DNA from: an uncultured Candidatus Competibacteraceae bacterium
Lineage (GTDB): Bacteria; Pseudomonadota; Gammaproteobacteria; Competibacterales; Competibacteraceae
Assembly: GCA_937872125.1 (NCBI GenBank)
Contig: CALMNY010000032.1
Span: 1-22,449 of the forward strand
Length of the DNA: 22,449 nucleotides
Direction: 5' to 3'
Below are positions 15,151-21,415 of this stretch, piece by piece (position 1 is the stretch's first letter; each line of letters begins with the position of its first letter). Position numbers and translations under genes: made by a program. The notes beneath the pieces are model-generated. The model was not told the origin of the DNA and did not search any database. It saw only the letters and a list, made by a program, of their open reading frames with translations.

Positions 15151-16533
15151 ATGTCGCCACCCATCCGCCCATGGTTTGCCATCCTGCTCGCCTTATGGCT
15201 ATCCGGCTGTGGTTCCCCTGCCGACCGGGCGGTTGTGGTGGAGTTCTGGGCAATGGGTCAGGAGGGCGAACAGGTCAAGGCGCTGCTGCCGGAGTTCGAG
15301 CGCCGTCACCCCGACATTCGGGTGCGGGTGCAACAGATTCCCTGGAGCGCGGCGCATGAGAAGCTGCTGACCGCCTACGCCGGCGACGCCATGCCGGATC
15401 TGTTTCAGCTCGGCAATACCTGGATTCCCGAATTCGTCGCCCTGCGCGCCGTCGAACCGCTGGACGCGCGGCTGCAGGCCTGGCCGCAGGCGGCGCTGAA
15501 CGACTTTTTCCCCGGCATTTTCGCCACCAACCGGCTGGACGGTCAAACTTACGCCCTGCCGTGGTACGTGGATACCCGGCTGTTTTTCTACCGTACCGAC
15601 TTGTTGGCTGCCGCCGGTTGGGCCGAACCGCCCGCGACCTGGGAGGAGTGGGTGCAGGTTATGGCCCGGATCAAGGCGCTGGCAGGACCGGAACGCCACG
15701 CCATTCTGCTCCCGATCAACGAATGGCAGTTGCCGGTGATTTTGGCCCTGCAACGCGGCGCGACCCTGCTGCGCGACCGCGACCAATACGGCAACTTTCA
15801 GGAGCCGCGCTTCCGCGAGGCGTTCAGCTTTTATCTCAGCCTGTTTGAGCAGGGACTGGCGCCGCCGGTGGGCAATACCCAGATGGCCAACCTTTATCAG
15901 GAATTCGCTAACGGCGCGTTCGCGGTCTACGTCAGCGGACCGTGGAATATCGGCGAGTTCGGGCGGCGGTTGCCGGCGGCGGTGCAACCGCACTGGAATA
16001 CCGCGCCGTTGCCAAACTTTGCTGATTCCTCACCTCAGAAGGGGTTAACCACCCCGGCGCTGCGCGCCACCCCTCCTTGTCAAGGAGGGGAACAAGATTG
16101 CCGCACAGTCGGCGCATCGCTGGCCGGCGGCGCCAGTCTGGCGCTCAGCCGGACCTCGCCGCGCCGGGAGGCGGCCTGGATGCTGCTGGAATTTCTCGCC
16201 GAGCCGGAACAGCAGGCACGGTTCTATCAACTGACTGGCGATTTGCCCGCCCGCCAGTCGGCCTGGGCCGATCCGGCGCTGGCCGGCAACCGTTACGCTC
16301 AGGCATTCCGGCGCCAGTTGCAAAACGTTCGGGCGACGCCGGCGATTCCCGAATGGGAGCGCATCGCCAGCAAGCTGGCCTATCACGCCGAACGGGCGAT
16401 TCGCCGGCAGGTCACTGTGGATGAGGCGCTGGCGGCGCTGGATCGGGATGTGGACCGGATTCTGGAAAAGCGGCGCTGGCTGTTGAGCCGGGGAGCACCA
16501 CCCTCATCTGCGAATGAAGGGAGCGCGCGATGA
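15151..16533 (+). CDS. Carbohydrate ABC transporter binding lipoprotein with in-frame insertion
   Basis: The 460-residue lipoprotein begins MSPPIRPWFAILLALWLSGC, a lipoprotein signal peptide with Cys20 as the lipidation site. The mature protein is of extracellular solute-binding family 1 (MalE/UgpB-like): VVVEFWAMGQEGEQVKALLP, then PDIRVRVQQIPWSAAHEKLL, DLFQLGNTWIPEF and YALPWYVDTRLFFYRTDLL. It captures a sugar or glycoside for the two permeases downstream. ATG at 15097, 18 codons earlier, is an alternative start. Residues 291-320 come from a 90-bp palindromic insertion just before GASLAGGASLALS, the usual ligand-lobe segment. The stop overlaps the MalF-like start (ATGA). Sugar specificity is unknown. 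Confidence 0.92.
   Translation: MSPPIRPWFAILLALWLSGCGSPADRAVVVEFWAMGQEGEQVKALLPEFERRHPDIRVRVQQIPWSAAHEKLLTAYAGDAMPDLFQLGNTWIPEFVALRAVEPLDARLQAWPQAALNDFFPGIFATNRLDGQTYALPWYVDTRLFFYRTDLLAAAGWAEPPATWEEWVQVMARIKALAGPERHAILLPINEWQLPVILALQRGATLLRDRDQYGNFQEPRFREAFSFYLSLFEQGLAPPVGNTQMANLYQEFANGAFAVYVSGPWNIGEFGRRLPAAVQPHWNTAPLPNFADSSPQKGLTTPALRATPPCQGGEQDCRTVGASLAGGASLALSRTSPRREAAWMLLEFLAEPEQQARFYQLTGDLPARQSAWADPALAGNRYAQAFRRQLQNVRATPAIPEWERIASKLAYHAERAIRRQVTVDEALAALDRDVDRILEKRRWLLSRGAPPSSANEGSAR
16021..16110. repeat. 90-bp palindromic insertion within the binding-protein gene
   Basis: A perfect 10-bp inverted repeat with a 1-base centre (16070-16079 and 16081-16090; CCCCTCCTTG and its complement) and a smaller GGGGT/ACCCC palindrome (16041-16055) lie in this stretch. 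The stretch codes 30 Pro/Thr/Gly/Cys-rich residues (ADSSPQKGLTTPALRATPP...) that interrupt PLPNF and GASLAGG, which are normally close in this family. Length is a multiple of three and there is no stop codon. It looks like an in-frame REP-type or mobile palindromic element. The exact ends are inferred from the protein. Confidence 0.7.
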
Positions 16534-17417
16534 CCGGTTCCGAACGCCATACCGCCCTGAGCGCCGGCATTTTTCTGGCCCCGGCGCTGCTGTTGATCGC
16601 GGTATTTTTCTTCGCGCCGGTGCTGGCCGCGCTGCTGCTGAGCTTCAGCGATTTCGACATTTACGCGCTGGGCGATCTGAACCGGCTGCGTTTTGTCGGT
16701 TTCAACAACTATCTGCACTTGTTGCAGAGCCATCTGTTCTGGACTGCGCTCGGCAATACCTTTTATTTCGTCCTCGTCGGCGGGCCGCTGTCGGTGGGGG
16801 TGTCGTTGGGCGCGGCATTGCTGGTGAATGCCCGCCTGACTCGCTTTCCGGGTTTCTTCCGCGCCGCGTTCTTCCTGCCGGTGGTGACGACCCTGGTGGC
16901 GGTGGCGGTCGTGTGGCGCTATCTCTACCATCCGCGCTATGGGCTGTTGAATTACGGCCTGAGTCTGTTGGGCATCGAACCGATTGACTGGCTGGGCGAC
17001 CCGGACTGGGCGATGCCGGCGATCATCCTGATGGCGGTGTGGAAAAACTTCGGCTTCAACATGATCATCTTCATGGCCGGCTTGCAAAATATCCCCACGC
17101 AACTCTACGAGGCGGCGCGGATTGACGGAGCCAGCGCCTGGCGACAGTTTCGCTACATCACCTTGCCGCTGCTGGGGCCAACTTTCCTGTTCGTGGCGCT
17201 GATGACCATGATCGGCTATTTCCAGGTGTTCGCCGAACCGTATGTGATGACTCAGGGCGGCCCGGCCAACCGCACCCTCAGCGTGGTGCTGCTGATGTAC
17301 GAGGAAGGCTTCCGCTGGTGGAATATGGGCTACGCCTCGGCGGCGGCGTTCGTGCTATTCGTGCTGATCCTGGCCGGAACCGTGCTGCAATTGAAGCTGC
17401 GGCAGCGGGATATATGA
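16530..17417 (+). CDS. Sugar ABC transporter permease, MalF/UgpA-like
   Basis: This 295-residue inner-membrane permease has six predicted membrane segments, beginning with GIFLAPALLLIAVFFFAPVL. The EAA loop that docks the ATPase is present: LYEAARIDGASAWRQFRYIT followed by LPLLGP. It forms a heterodimer with the MalG-like permease encoded further on. The ATG overlaps the stop of the binding-protein gene, and AAGGGAG lies seven bases in front, within an imperfect CCCTCAT/ATGAAGGG hairpin. The gene ends at 17417, and a toxin-antitoxin pair separates it from its partner permease. Confidence 0.94.
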   Translation: MTGSERHTALSAGIFLAPALLLIAVFFFAPVLAALLLSFSDFDIYALGDLNRLRFVGFNNYLHLLQSHLFWTALGNTFYFVLVGGPLSVGVSLGAALLVNARLTRFPGFFRAAFFLPVVTTLVAVAVVWRYLYHPRYGLLNYGLSLLGIEPIDWLGDPDWAMPAIILMAVWKNFGFNMIIFMAGLQNIPTQLYEAARIDGASAWRQFRYITLPLLGPTFLFVALMTMIGYFQVFAEPYVMTQGGPANRTLSVVLLMYEEGFRWWNMGYASAAAFVLFVLILAGTVLQLKLRQRDI

Positions 17418-17507
17418 ATCCCATGAAAACACAGATTTTTTAAAATGTGGGGCATCGCGCCAGGAAACGGGTGGAATTTCAGATGGGGTATATCGCTTGA
17501 GAGCAGA

Positions 17508-17552
17508 ACCGAACGTTTGGTCGGCAAGTACGATTGAGATACAATATATCTC
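17508..17552 (+). promoter_or_regulatory. Promoter/operator of the DinJ-YafQ-type module
   Basis: TACAAT (17540-17545) is a good -10 box, with TTGGTC (17517-17522) 17 bases upstream as a weak -35. Two palindromes overlap it: ACCGAACGTTTGGT (17508-17521, one mismatched pair) at the -35 and GAGATA-N5-TATCTC (17536-17552, perfect) at the -10. Antitoxins of the RelB/DinJ type repress their own operon by binding such sites, so these are probable operators. Confidence 0.5.
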
Positions 17553-17578
17553 GCCCATCAGATTCGGGAGTGAAGCCA

Positions 17579-17842
17579 ATGGCAACGACAACGATGGTTC
17601 ATGTCCGGGTAGACGAGGCGGTCAAGGCCAAAGCAGCGGCCACGCTGGCGGCCATGGGGCTGTCGGTGTCGGATGCCGTGCGGATGCTGCTGGTACGAAT
17701 AGCGGCGGAACAGGCGCTCCCGTTCGACGTGCGGGCGCCGAACGCCGAAACCGTGGCGGCGATCCAGGAGTTGGAAGCCGGGCGTGGCCGGCGCTTCGAG
17801 AACATGGATAGCCTGCTGGCCGACCTCAATGCGGGCGATTGA
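17579..17842 (+). CDS. Type II antitoxin, RelB/DinJ family
   Basis: The 87-residue protein (E. coli DinJ has 86) has an N-terminal ribbon-helix-helix DNA-binding domain: MVHVRVDEAVKAKAAATLAA, then MGLSVSDAVRMLL, as in DinJ. The C-terminal part (PFDVRAPNAETVAAIQELEA) is expected to wrap around the toxin. GGGAG lies eight bases before the ATG; an in-frame start 15 codons upstream would run through the promoter palindrome and is rejected. The last 14 bases overlap the YafQ-type toxin start. It neutralises the toxin and probably represses the operon through the palindromes in front. Confidence 0.9.
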   Translation: MATTTMVHVRVDEAVKAKAAATLAAMGLSVSDAVRMLLVRIAAEQALPFDVRAPNAETVAAIQELEAGRGRRFENMDSLLADLNAGD

Positions 17843-18113
17843 GCGGTCTTCCGCGTTCAAGCGGGACTATAAACGGGTCAAGGCGACACCCCAACACCGC
17901 TACGACGTGGACGGGATACTGCTGACGGCGGTGGCGTTGCTGGCCGGCGATCAAGTCTTGCCAGAGAGCTTGCGAGATCACGCGCTGAGCGGCGTGTGGT
18001 CCAGCTACCGGGAATGCCACCTCAAACCGGATCTGTTGCTGATTTACCGAAAAGCGGATACCAATACGCTGCGACTGGCGCGGCTGGGCTCGCACAGCGA
18101 ACTTTTTGGCTGA
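17829..18113 (+). CDS. Type II toxin, YafQ family mRNA interferase
   Basis: The 94-residue protein is a RelE-fold, ribosome-dependent endoribonuclease of the YafQ family (E. coli 92 residues). The family's catalytic residues are all visible: His51 (LRDHALSG), His64 (RECHLKPD), Asp68, His89 (LGSHSELF) and Phe93. The Trp after the Asp in E. coli is Leu here. The basic N-terminus is typical of RelE toxins. The start ATG overlaps the antitoxin by 14 bases, which points to coupled translation. It looks intact. It is placed between two permease genes of one sugar transporter. Confidence 0.9.
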   Translation: MRAIERSSAFKRDYKRVKATPQHRYDVDGILLTAVALLAGDQVLPESLRDHALSGVWSSYRECHLKPDLLLIYRKADTNTLRLARLGSHSELFG

Positions 18114-18188
18114 GGCCGTCATACCGCCATCCCACCGTCGCTCAACCAAGCCGGGCAGCAAAAACCAATCAAATGCCTGCCTCGAACC

Positions 18189-19040
18189 ATGCCTGAACCG
18201 GGACCTATCCACCGCCTCGCCCGTTCCCTCCTCCCCGCCCTGCTGCTGTACGGCGCGCTGGCAGCAGGCGCCGCGCTGACCCTGCTGCCGTTGCTGTGGA
18301 TGCTGGCGGCGTCGCTGATGCCTGCTGGCGAGGCCAACAGCTATCCGCCGCGCCTGTGGCCGAGCACAGTGACGTTCGAGCATTACGCAGCGCTGTTCAC
18401 TCGCCTCGATCTGGGCCGTTACCTGCTCAACAGCGCCCTGCTGGCTGGCGCGACAACCCTGATTTCGCTCTTCATCAATTCCATGGCCGGCTACGCCTTC
18501 GCCAAGTTCCGCTTCCGCTACCGCGACCGGCTGTTCCAGGGCCTGCTGGCGGCGATGGTAATTCCCGCCCAGGTGGCAATGCTGCCGCTGTTCCTGCTGC
18601 TCAAGCAGTTTGGCCTGATCAACACCTACTGGGGCGTGATCATCCCCGGCATGGCCAGCATCTTTGGCATTTTCCTGATCCGGCAATATCTGCTGGCGAT
18701 TCCCGATAGCCTGCTGGATGCGGCGCGGATGGACGGGGCCGGCGAGTTCCGCATCTACTGGTCGCTGATCCTGCCGCTGTGCCGACCGATTCTGGTGACG
18801 CTGGCGATTTTCACCTTCCTCGGCGCATGGAACGATTTCATGTGGCCGCTGATCGTGCTGACCGACAGCTCCATGTATACCCTGCCGGTGGCGCTGGCCA
18901 ACCTGCTCGGCGAACACGTGCAGGATACCGAACTGATGATGGCCGGCTCGGTGCTGACCGTGCTGCCAGTCATGCTGTTGTTCGTGGCGCTGCAAAAGTA
19001 CTACATCGCCGGGATCATGCTGGGCGGCATGAAGGGATGA
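18189..19040 (+). CDS. Sugar ABC transporter permease, MalG/UgpE-like
   Basis: This 283-residue inner-membrane permease has six predicted segments, starting with LLYGALAAGAALTLLPLLWM. It has the family features NSMAGYAFAKFRFRYRD, then MLPLFLLLKQFGLINTYWG and the EAA loop LLDAARMDGAGEFRIYWSLI followed by LPLC. It pairs with the MalF-like permease at 16530. ATG at 18189 is chosen by family alignment; no Shine-Dalgarno is visible, which is unusual for this operon and fits disruption of an earlier coupled junction by the toxin-antitoxin module. It ends three bases from the convergent rsmI end. No ATPase gene follows, so a shared MalK/UgpC-type ATPase elsewhere must serve it. Confidence 0.94.
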   Translation: MPEPGPIHRLARSLLPALLLYGALAAGAALTLLPLLWMLAASLMPAGEANSYPPRLWPSTVTFEHYAALFTRLDLGRYLLNSALLAGATTLISLFINSMAGYAFAKFRFRYRDRLFQGLLAAMVIPAQVAMLPLFLLLKQFGLINTYWGVIIPGMASIFGIFLIRQYLLAIPDSLLDAARMDGAGEFRIYWSLILPLCRPILVTLAIFTFLGAWNDFMWPLIVLTDSSMYTLPVALANLLGEHVQDTELMMAGSVLTVLPVMLLFVALQKYYIAGIMLGGMKG

Positions 19041-19043
19041 TCG

Positions 19044-19904
19044 CTACGGTTCCGGCTCGCGCTGCCCTCCCAGCGTCAGCGCCAATTCATACAGCGGTTT
19101 TTTCCGCAGCCCCGTTACCTTGGCGACCACCGCCACCGCCCGGCTGGTGGGCAGCTCCGCCAACAGCGCCGTCAGCAGTCGCCGCGTCTCCAGCGTATCC
19201 GTTTCGGTCGCCGCCGGCGCCCCCTGCGTCACCAGCACGAATTCCCCTTTTTGGCGCTTGGGGTCGGCGGCCAGCCAAACCGTGAGTTCGCTTAAAGTCG
19301 CGCCCTGAATTTCCTCGAAACGCTTGGTCAATTCGCGGGCGATCACCGCCGGTCGTTCCCCACCAAACACTGCCGCCAAATCAGCCAGCGTCTCGGCAAT
19401 GCGGTGGCTGGCCTCGAAAAACACCAGCGTGCGTTCCTCTCGCGCCAGCGCCCGCAAGCATTCCTGACGGGCGGCGGACCGGGCGGGCAGAAAACCCTCG
19501 AACGCGAACCGGTCGGTCGGCAAACCGGCGACGGATAGCGCCGCCAGCAGGCTGCTCGCCCCCGGGATCGGAATGACCTGCAACCCCTGCCGGCGCAGTT
19601 CGCGCACCAGCGCAAAACCGGGATCGCTGATCAGGGGAGTGCCGGCATCCGAAACCAGCGCCAGCGCTTGGCCTTCCCGCAACCGGGTGATGAGGGTTGC
19701 CAGCCGCTCCCGTTCATTGTGCTCGTGCAACGACAACAGCGGCGTCTCGATGCCAAAATGGCGCAGCAACTGTCCGGTATGGCGGGTGTCTTCGGCGGCG
19801 ATGCAGTTCACTTCACGCAAGATCCGCAGCGCCCGGGCGCTGATGTCCTCCAGATTACCGATAGGGGTCGCCACTACGTACAGCGCACCGGATTCGATGG
19901 TCAT
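19044..19904 (-). CDS. rsmI: 16S rRNA (cytidine(1402)-2'-O)-methyltransferase, RsmI
   Basis: RsmI uses SAM to 2'-O-methylate C1402 in the decoding centre of 16S rRNA. The 286 residues match the E. coli enzyme (286). They contain LYVVATPIGNLEDIS at the start, AAEDTRHTGQLL, LSLHEHNERER, VSDAGTPLISDPG, PIPGASSLLAALSVAGLP and FEGFLPARS, all family signatures. ATG at 19904 is preferred because GGAGG lies five bases in front; an in-frame GTG at 19916 would overlap that site. The gene is convergent with the MalG-like gene and divergent from the I42 inhibitor gene. Confidence 0.97.
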   Translation of the reverse strand: MTIESGALYVVATPIGNLEDISARALRILREVNCIAAEDTRHTGQLLRHFGIETPLLSLHEHNERERLATLITRLREGQALALVSDAGTPLISDPGFALVRELRRQGLQVIPIPGASSLLAALSVAGLPTDRFAFEGFLPARSAARQECLRALAREERTLVFFEASHRIAETLADLAAVFGGERPAVIARELTKRFEEIQGATLSELTVWLAADPKRQKGEFVLVTQGAPAATETDTLETRRLLTALLAELPTSRAVAVVAKVTGLRKKPLYELALTLGGQREPEP

Positions 19905-19945
19905 TACGGCCTCCACAAGAAACCGGATTCAAGCCGGGAAAAAGG

Positions 19946-19951
19946 TATAAT
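19946..19951 (+). promoter_or_regulatory. TATAAT box upstream of the I42 inhibitor gene
   Basis: A perfect TATAAT lies 62 bases before the inhibitor start, in the divergent gap from rsmI. No -35 box at the right distance is clear, so the call rests on the -10 alone. Confidence 0.3.
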
Positions 19952-20013
19952 TGGAACGTCATTTTGACCGCTGCTTCCGCCTTCCGCTCACCCTCTGCTC
20001 CCGGTAACCGCCG

Positions 20014-20469
20014 ATGCTCGTCCTTCGCAAGGCCCTGTCAACCCTGACCTGTCTGGCTGTACTGGCCCTGGCTGCGCTGCTCATGGCCGGTTGCGCCGCC
20101 AAGGGTGATCCGCCGCCACCACCGCCCGCCGGGGTCCGTGAGGATGGATCGCTGGTTGTGACTCGCGCCGACAACAACCGGACCGCTGAACTCCGAACCG
20201 GCGAGCGGCTGATCGTGCGGTTACCGGAAAATCCCTCAACCGGCTACACTTGGGCTGTTGACGAGACCGATCGCCGGTTGCTGACGCTGGATGGCACCGA
20301 CTACGCTGCACCGGAGGAAGGTTTTGTAGGAGCACGGGGCCAACGCACCTTCACCTTCACCGTTCGCCAGCCCGGCGAGGTCGCGCTCAAGCTCAAGTAT
20401 TGGCGATTCTGGGAAGGCGACGCCTCGGTGACCGAGCGTTATATCGTCAATCTGCGCATCCTGCCCTAG
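20014..20469 (+). CDS. Chagasin-like (MEROPS I42) protease-inhibitor lipoprotein
   Basis: The 151-residue protein has a lipoprotein signal peptide ending LLMAGC (Cys27), a Pro-rich spacer (PPPPPP), and one I42 domain. The three inhibitory loops of chagasin can be traced: NPSTGYTW (73-80; NPTTGY in chagasin), GFVGARG (103-109; GxGG loop) and YWRFWEG (129-135; RPW loop). Such proteins block papain-type cysteine proteases. A lipid-anchored form would act in the periplasm or at the outer membrane. The start has no strong Shine-Dalgarno, but no better start exists. The natural target protease is not in the window. Confidence 0.88.
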   Translation: MLVLRKALSTLTCLAVLALAALLMAGCAAKGDPPPPPPAGVREDGSLVVTRADNNRTAELRTGERLIVRLPENPSTGYTWAVDETDRRLLTLDGTDYAAPEEGFVGARGQRTFTFTVRQPGEVALKLKYWRFWEGDASVTERYIVNLRILP

Positions 20470-20490
20470 AGACATCCGCGAGATTTGATT

Positions 20491-20514
20491 AGGATAGCCA
20501 ATCCTGGCGTTTTT
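20491..20514 (+). terminator. Weak terminator candidate after the I42 gene
   Basis: AGGAT (20491-20495) and ATCCT (20501-20505) form a short stem, followed four bases later by five T residues. The stem is only 5 bp and the T run is displaced, so it is tentative. Confidence 0.25.
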
Positions 20515-20589
20515 CCCGATGCCGGCGACTATTGAACCGGACCTTCCATCCCGGCTAATCACGAACTAATCCTTAAGGAGAAAACAGCA

Positions 20590-21246
20590 ATGACCATTCG
20601 TATGTTGATCGCCATGAGCGCAGTAGGCCTGCTGCTAACGGCGGGCTGCGCGACTGCGCCGGATAAGCCGACGATGAAGGAAGAGAACGCTACAGCGGCG
20701 GCGCAACCGACTCCCGATCTGAGTACCCGTGAAACGATAACTGCCACTGCAACAGTACAGGCGATTGATCTCCAGACGCGCGAAGTCACGCTCAAGGATC
20801 AGAAGGGCCAGGTTTTTACGATCAAGGTGAGCGATGAAGTTCGTAACCTGCCGCAGGTCAAGGTAGGCGACCGGGTGGTGGTGACTTACCAACAGGAGCT
20901 GGCCGTATATCTAACGGGCAGAGCTGGCACCGGCATCTCCACCAGGACGGATACCCTGAGCGCTGGCCGCGCCCAGCCGGGTCAGTCGCCAGCAGGCGTG
21001 GTGCGCGATACCGCCCGGATAACGGCAAACATTATCTCGGTCAACAAGAAGAAGCGCCAAGTCCTCGTTCGGGGCGCGACCAGAACAGTTGTGGTGAAGG
21101 TACCGTCCGACTTTGATATTACCCGCTTCAAGGTTGGCCAGGAAGTGGAAGCGGAGTTTGTTCAGGAACTGGCGATCACCGTGGAACCGGCGCCTGCCAA
21201 GCCTGCCTCATCCGGATCCGGCTTTAAAAACAAAAAGAGCAATTAA
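20590..21246 (+). CDS. Lipoprotein with duplicated beta module, unknown function
   Basis: The 218-residue protein has a lipoprotein signal peptide with LLLTAGC (Cys20). Two related modules follow: residues about 49-107 ([20 protein letters not shown], then [19 protein letters not shown]) and about 140-198 ([20 protein letters not shown], then [20 protein letters not shown]). Both share the pattern A.I.....R.V.......V.V.......KVG..V...Y/F.QELA. They are probably small beta barrels in tandem. The linker is Thr/Ser/Gly-rich and the C-terminus is Lys-rich (GFKNKKSN). AAGGAG lies nine bases before the ATG. It is in the same direction as the I42 lipoprotein and ends at a strong terminator. I do not recognise a named function; an envelope role is inferred. 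Confidence 0.8.
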   Translation: MTIRMLIAMSAVGLLLTAGCATAPDKPTMKEENATAAAQPTPDLSTRETITATATVQAIDLQTREVTLKDQKGQVFTIKVSDEVRNLPQVKVGDRVVVTYQQELAVYLTGRAGTGISTRTDTLSAGRAQPGQSPAGVVRDTARITANIISVNKKKRQVLVRGATRTVVVKVPSDFDITRFKVGQEVEAEFVQELAITVEPAPAKPASSGSGFKNKKSN

Positions 21247-21279
21247 CGACCACCGCCAGTCCGGTGGTTCGAACCTGGA

Positions 21280-21306
21280 AACCCGCCGCAAGGCGGGTTT
21301 TTCTTT
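21280..21306 (+). terminator. Rho-independent terminator after the duplicated-module lipoprotein
   Basis: AACCCGCC and GGCGGGTT pair around a stable GCAA tetraloop (21280-21299), followed by TTTTTCTTT. A second hairpin, CCACCG/CGGTGG, lies just upstream at about 21250-21269. Confidence 0.9.
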
Positions 21307-21415
21307 GGGCAAGCATGTGGCGCGGGCCGACTCCTCGCACTGGCAAGCTGGGTTATACTTCCCGCCCTGTATAAACCGCCGCGCTTGTCGCTTCCCTGAT
21401 CATCCGAAGAACGCC

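Noticed and set aside
17826..18995. Long minus-strand open frame (389 codons) opposite YafQ and the MalG-like permease
   Set aside because: Its product is Gln/His/Arg-rich with no domain, and both plus-strand genes are clearly real.
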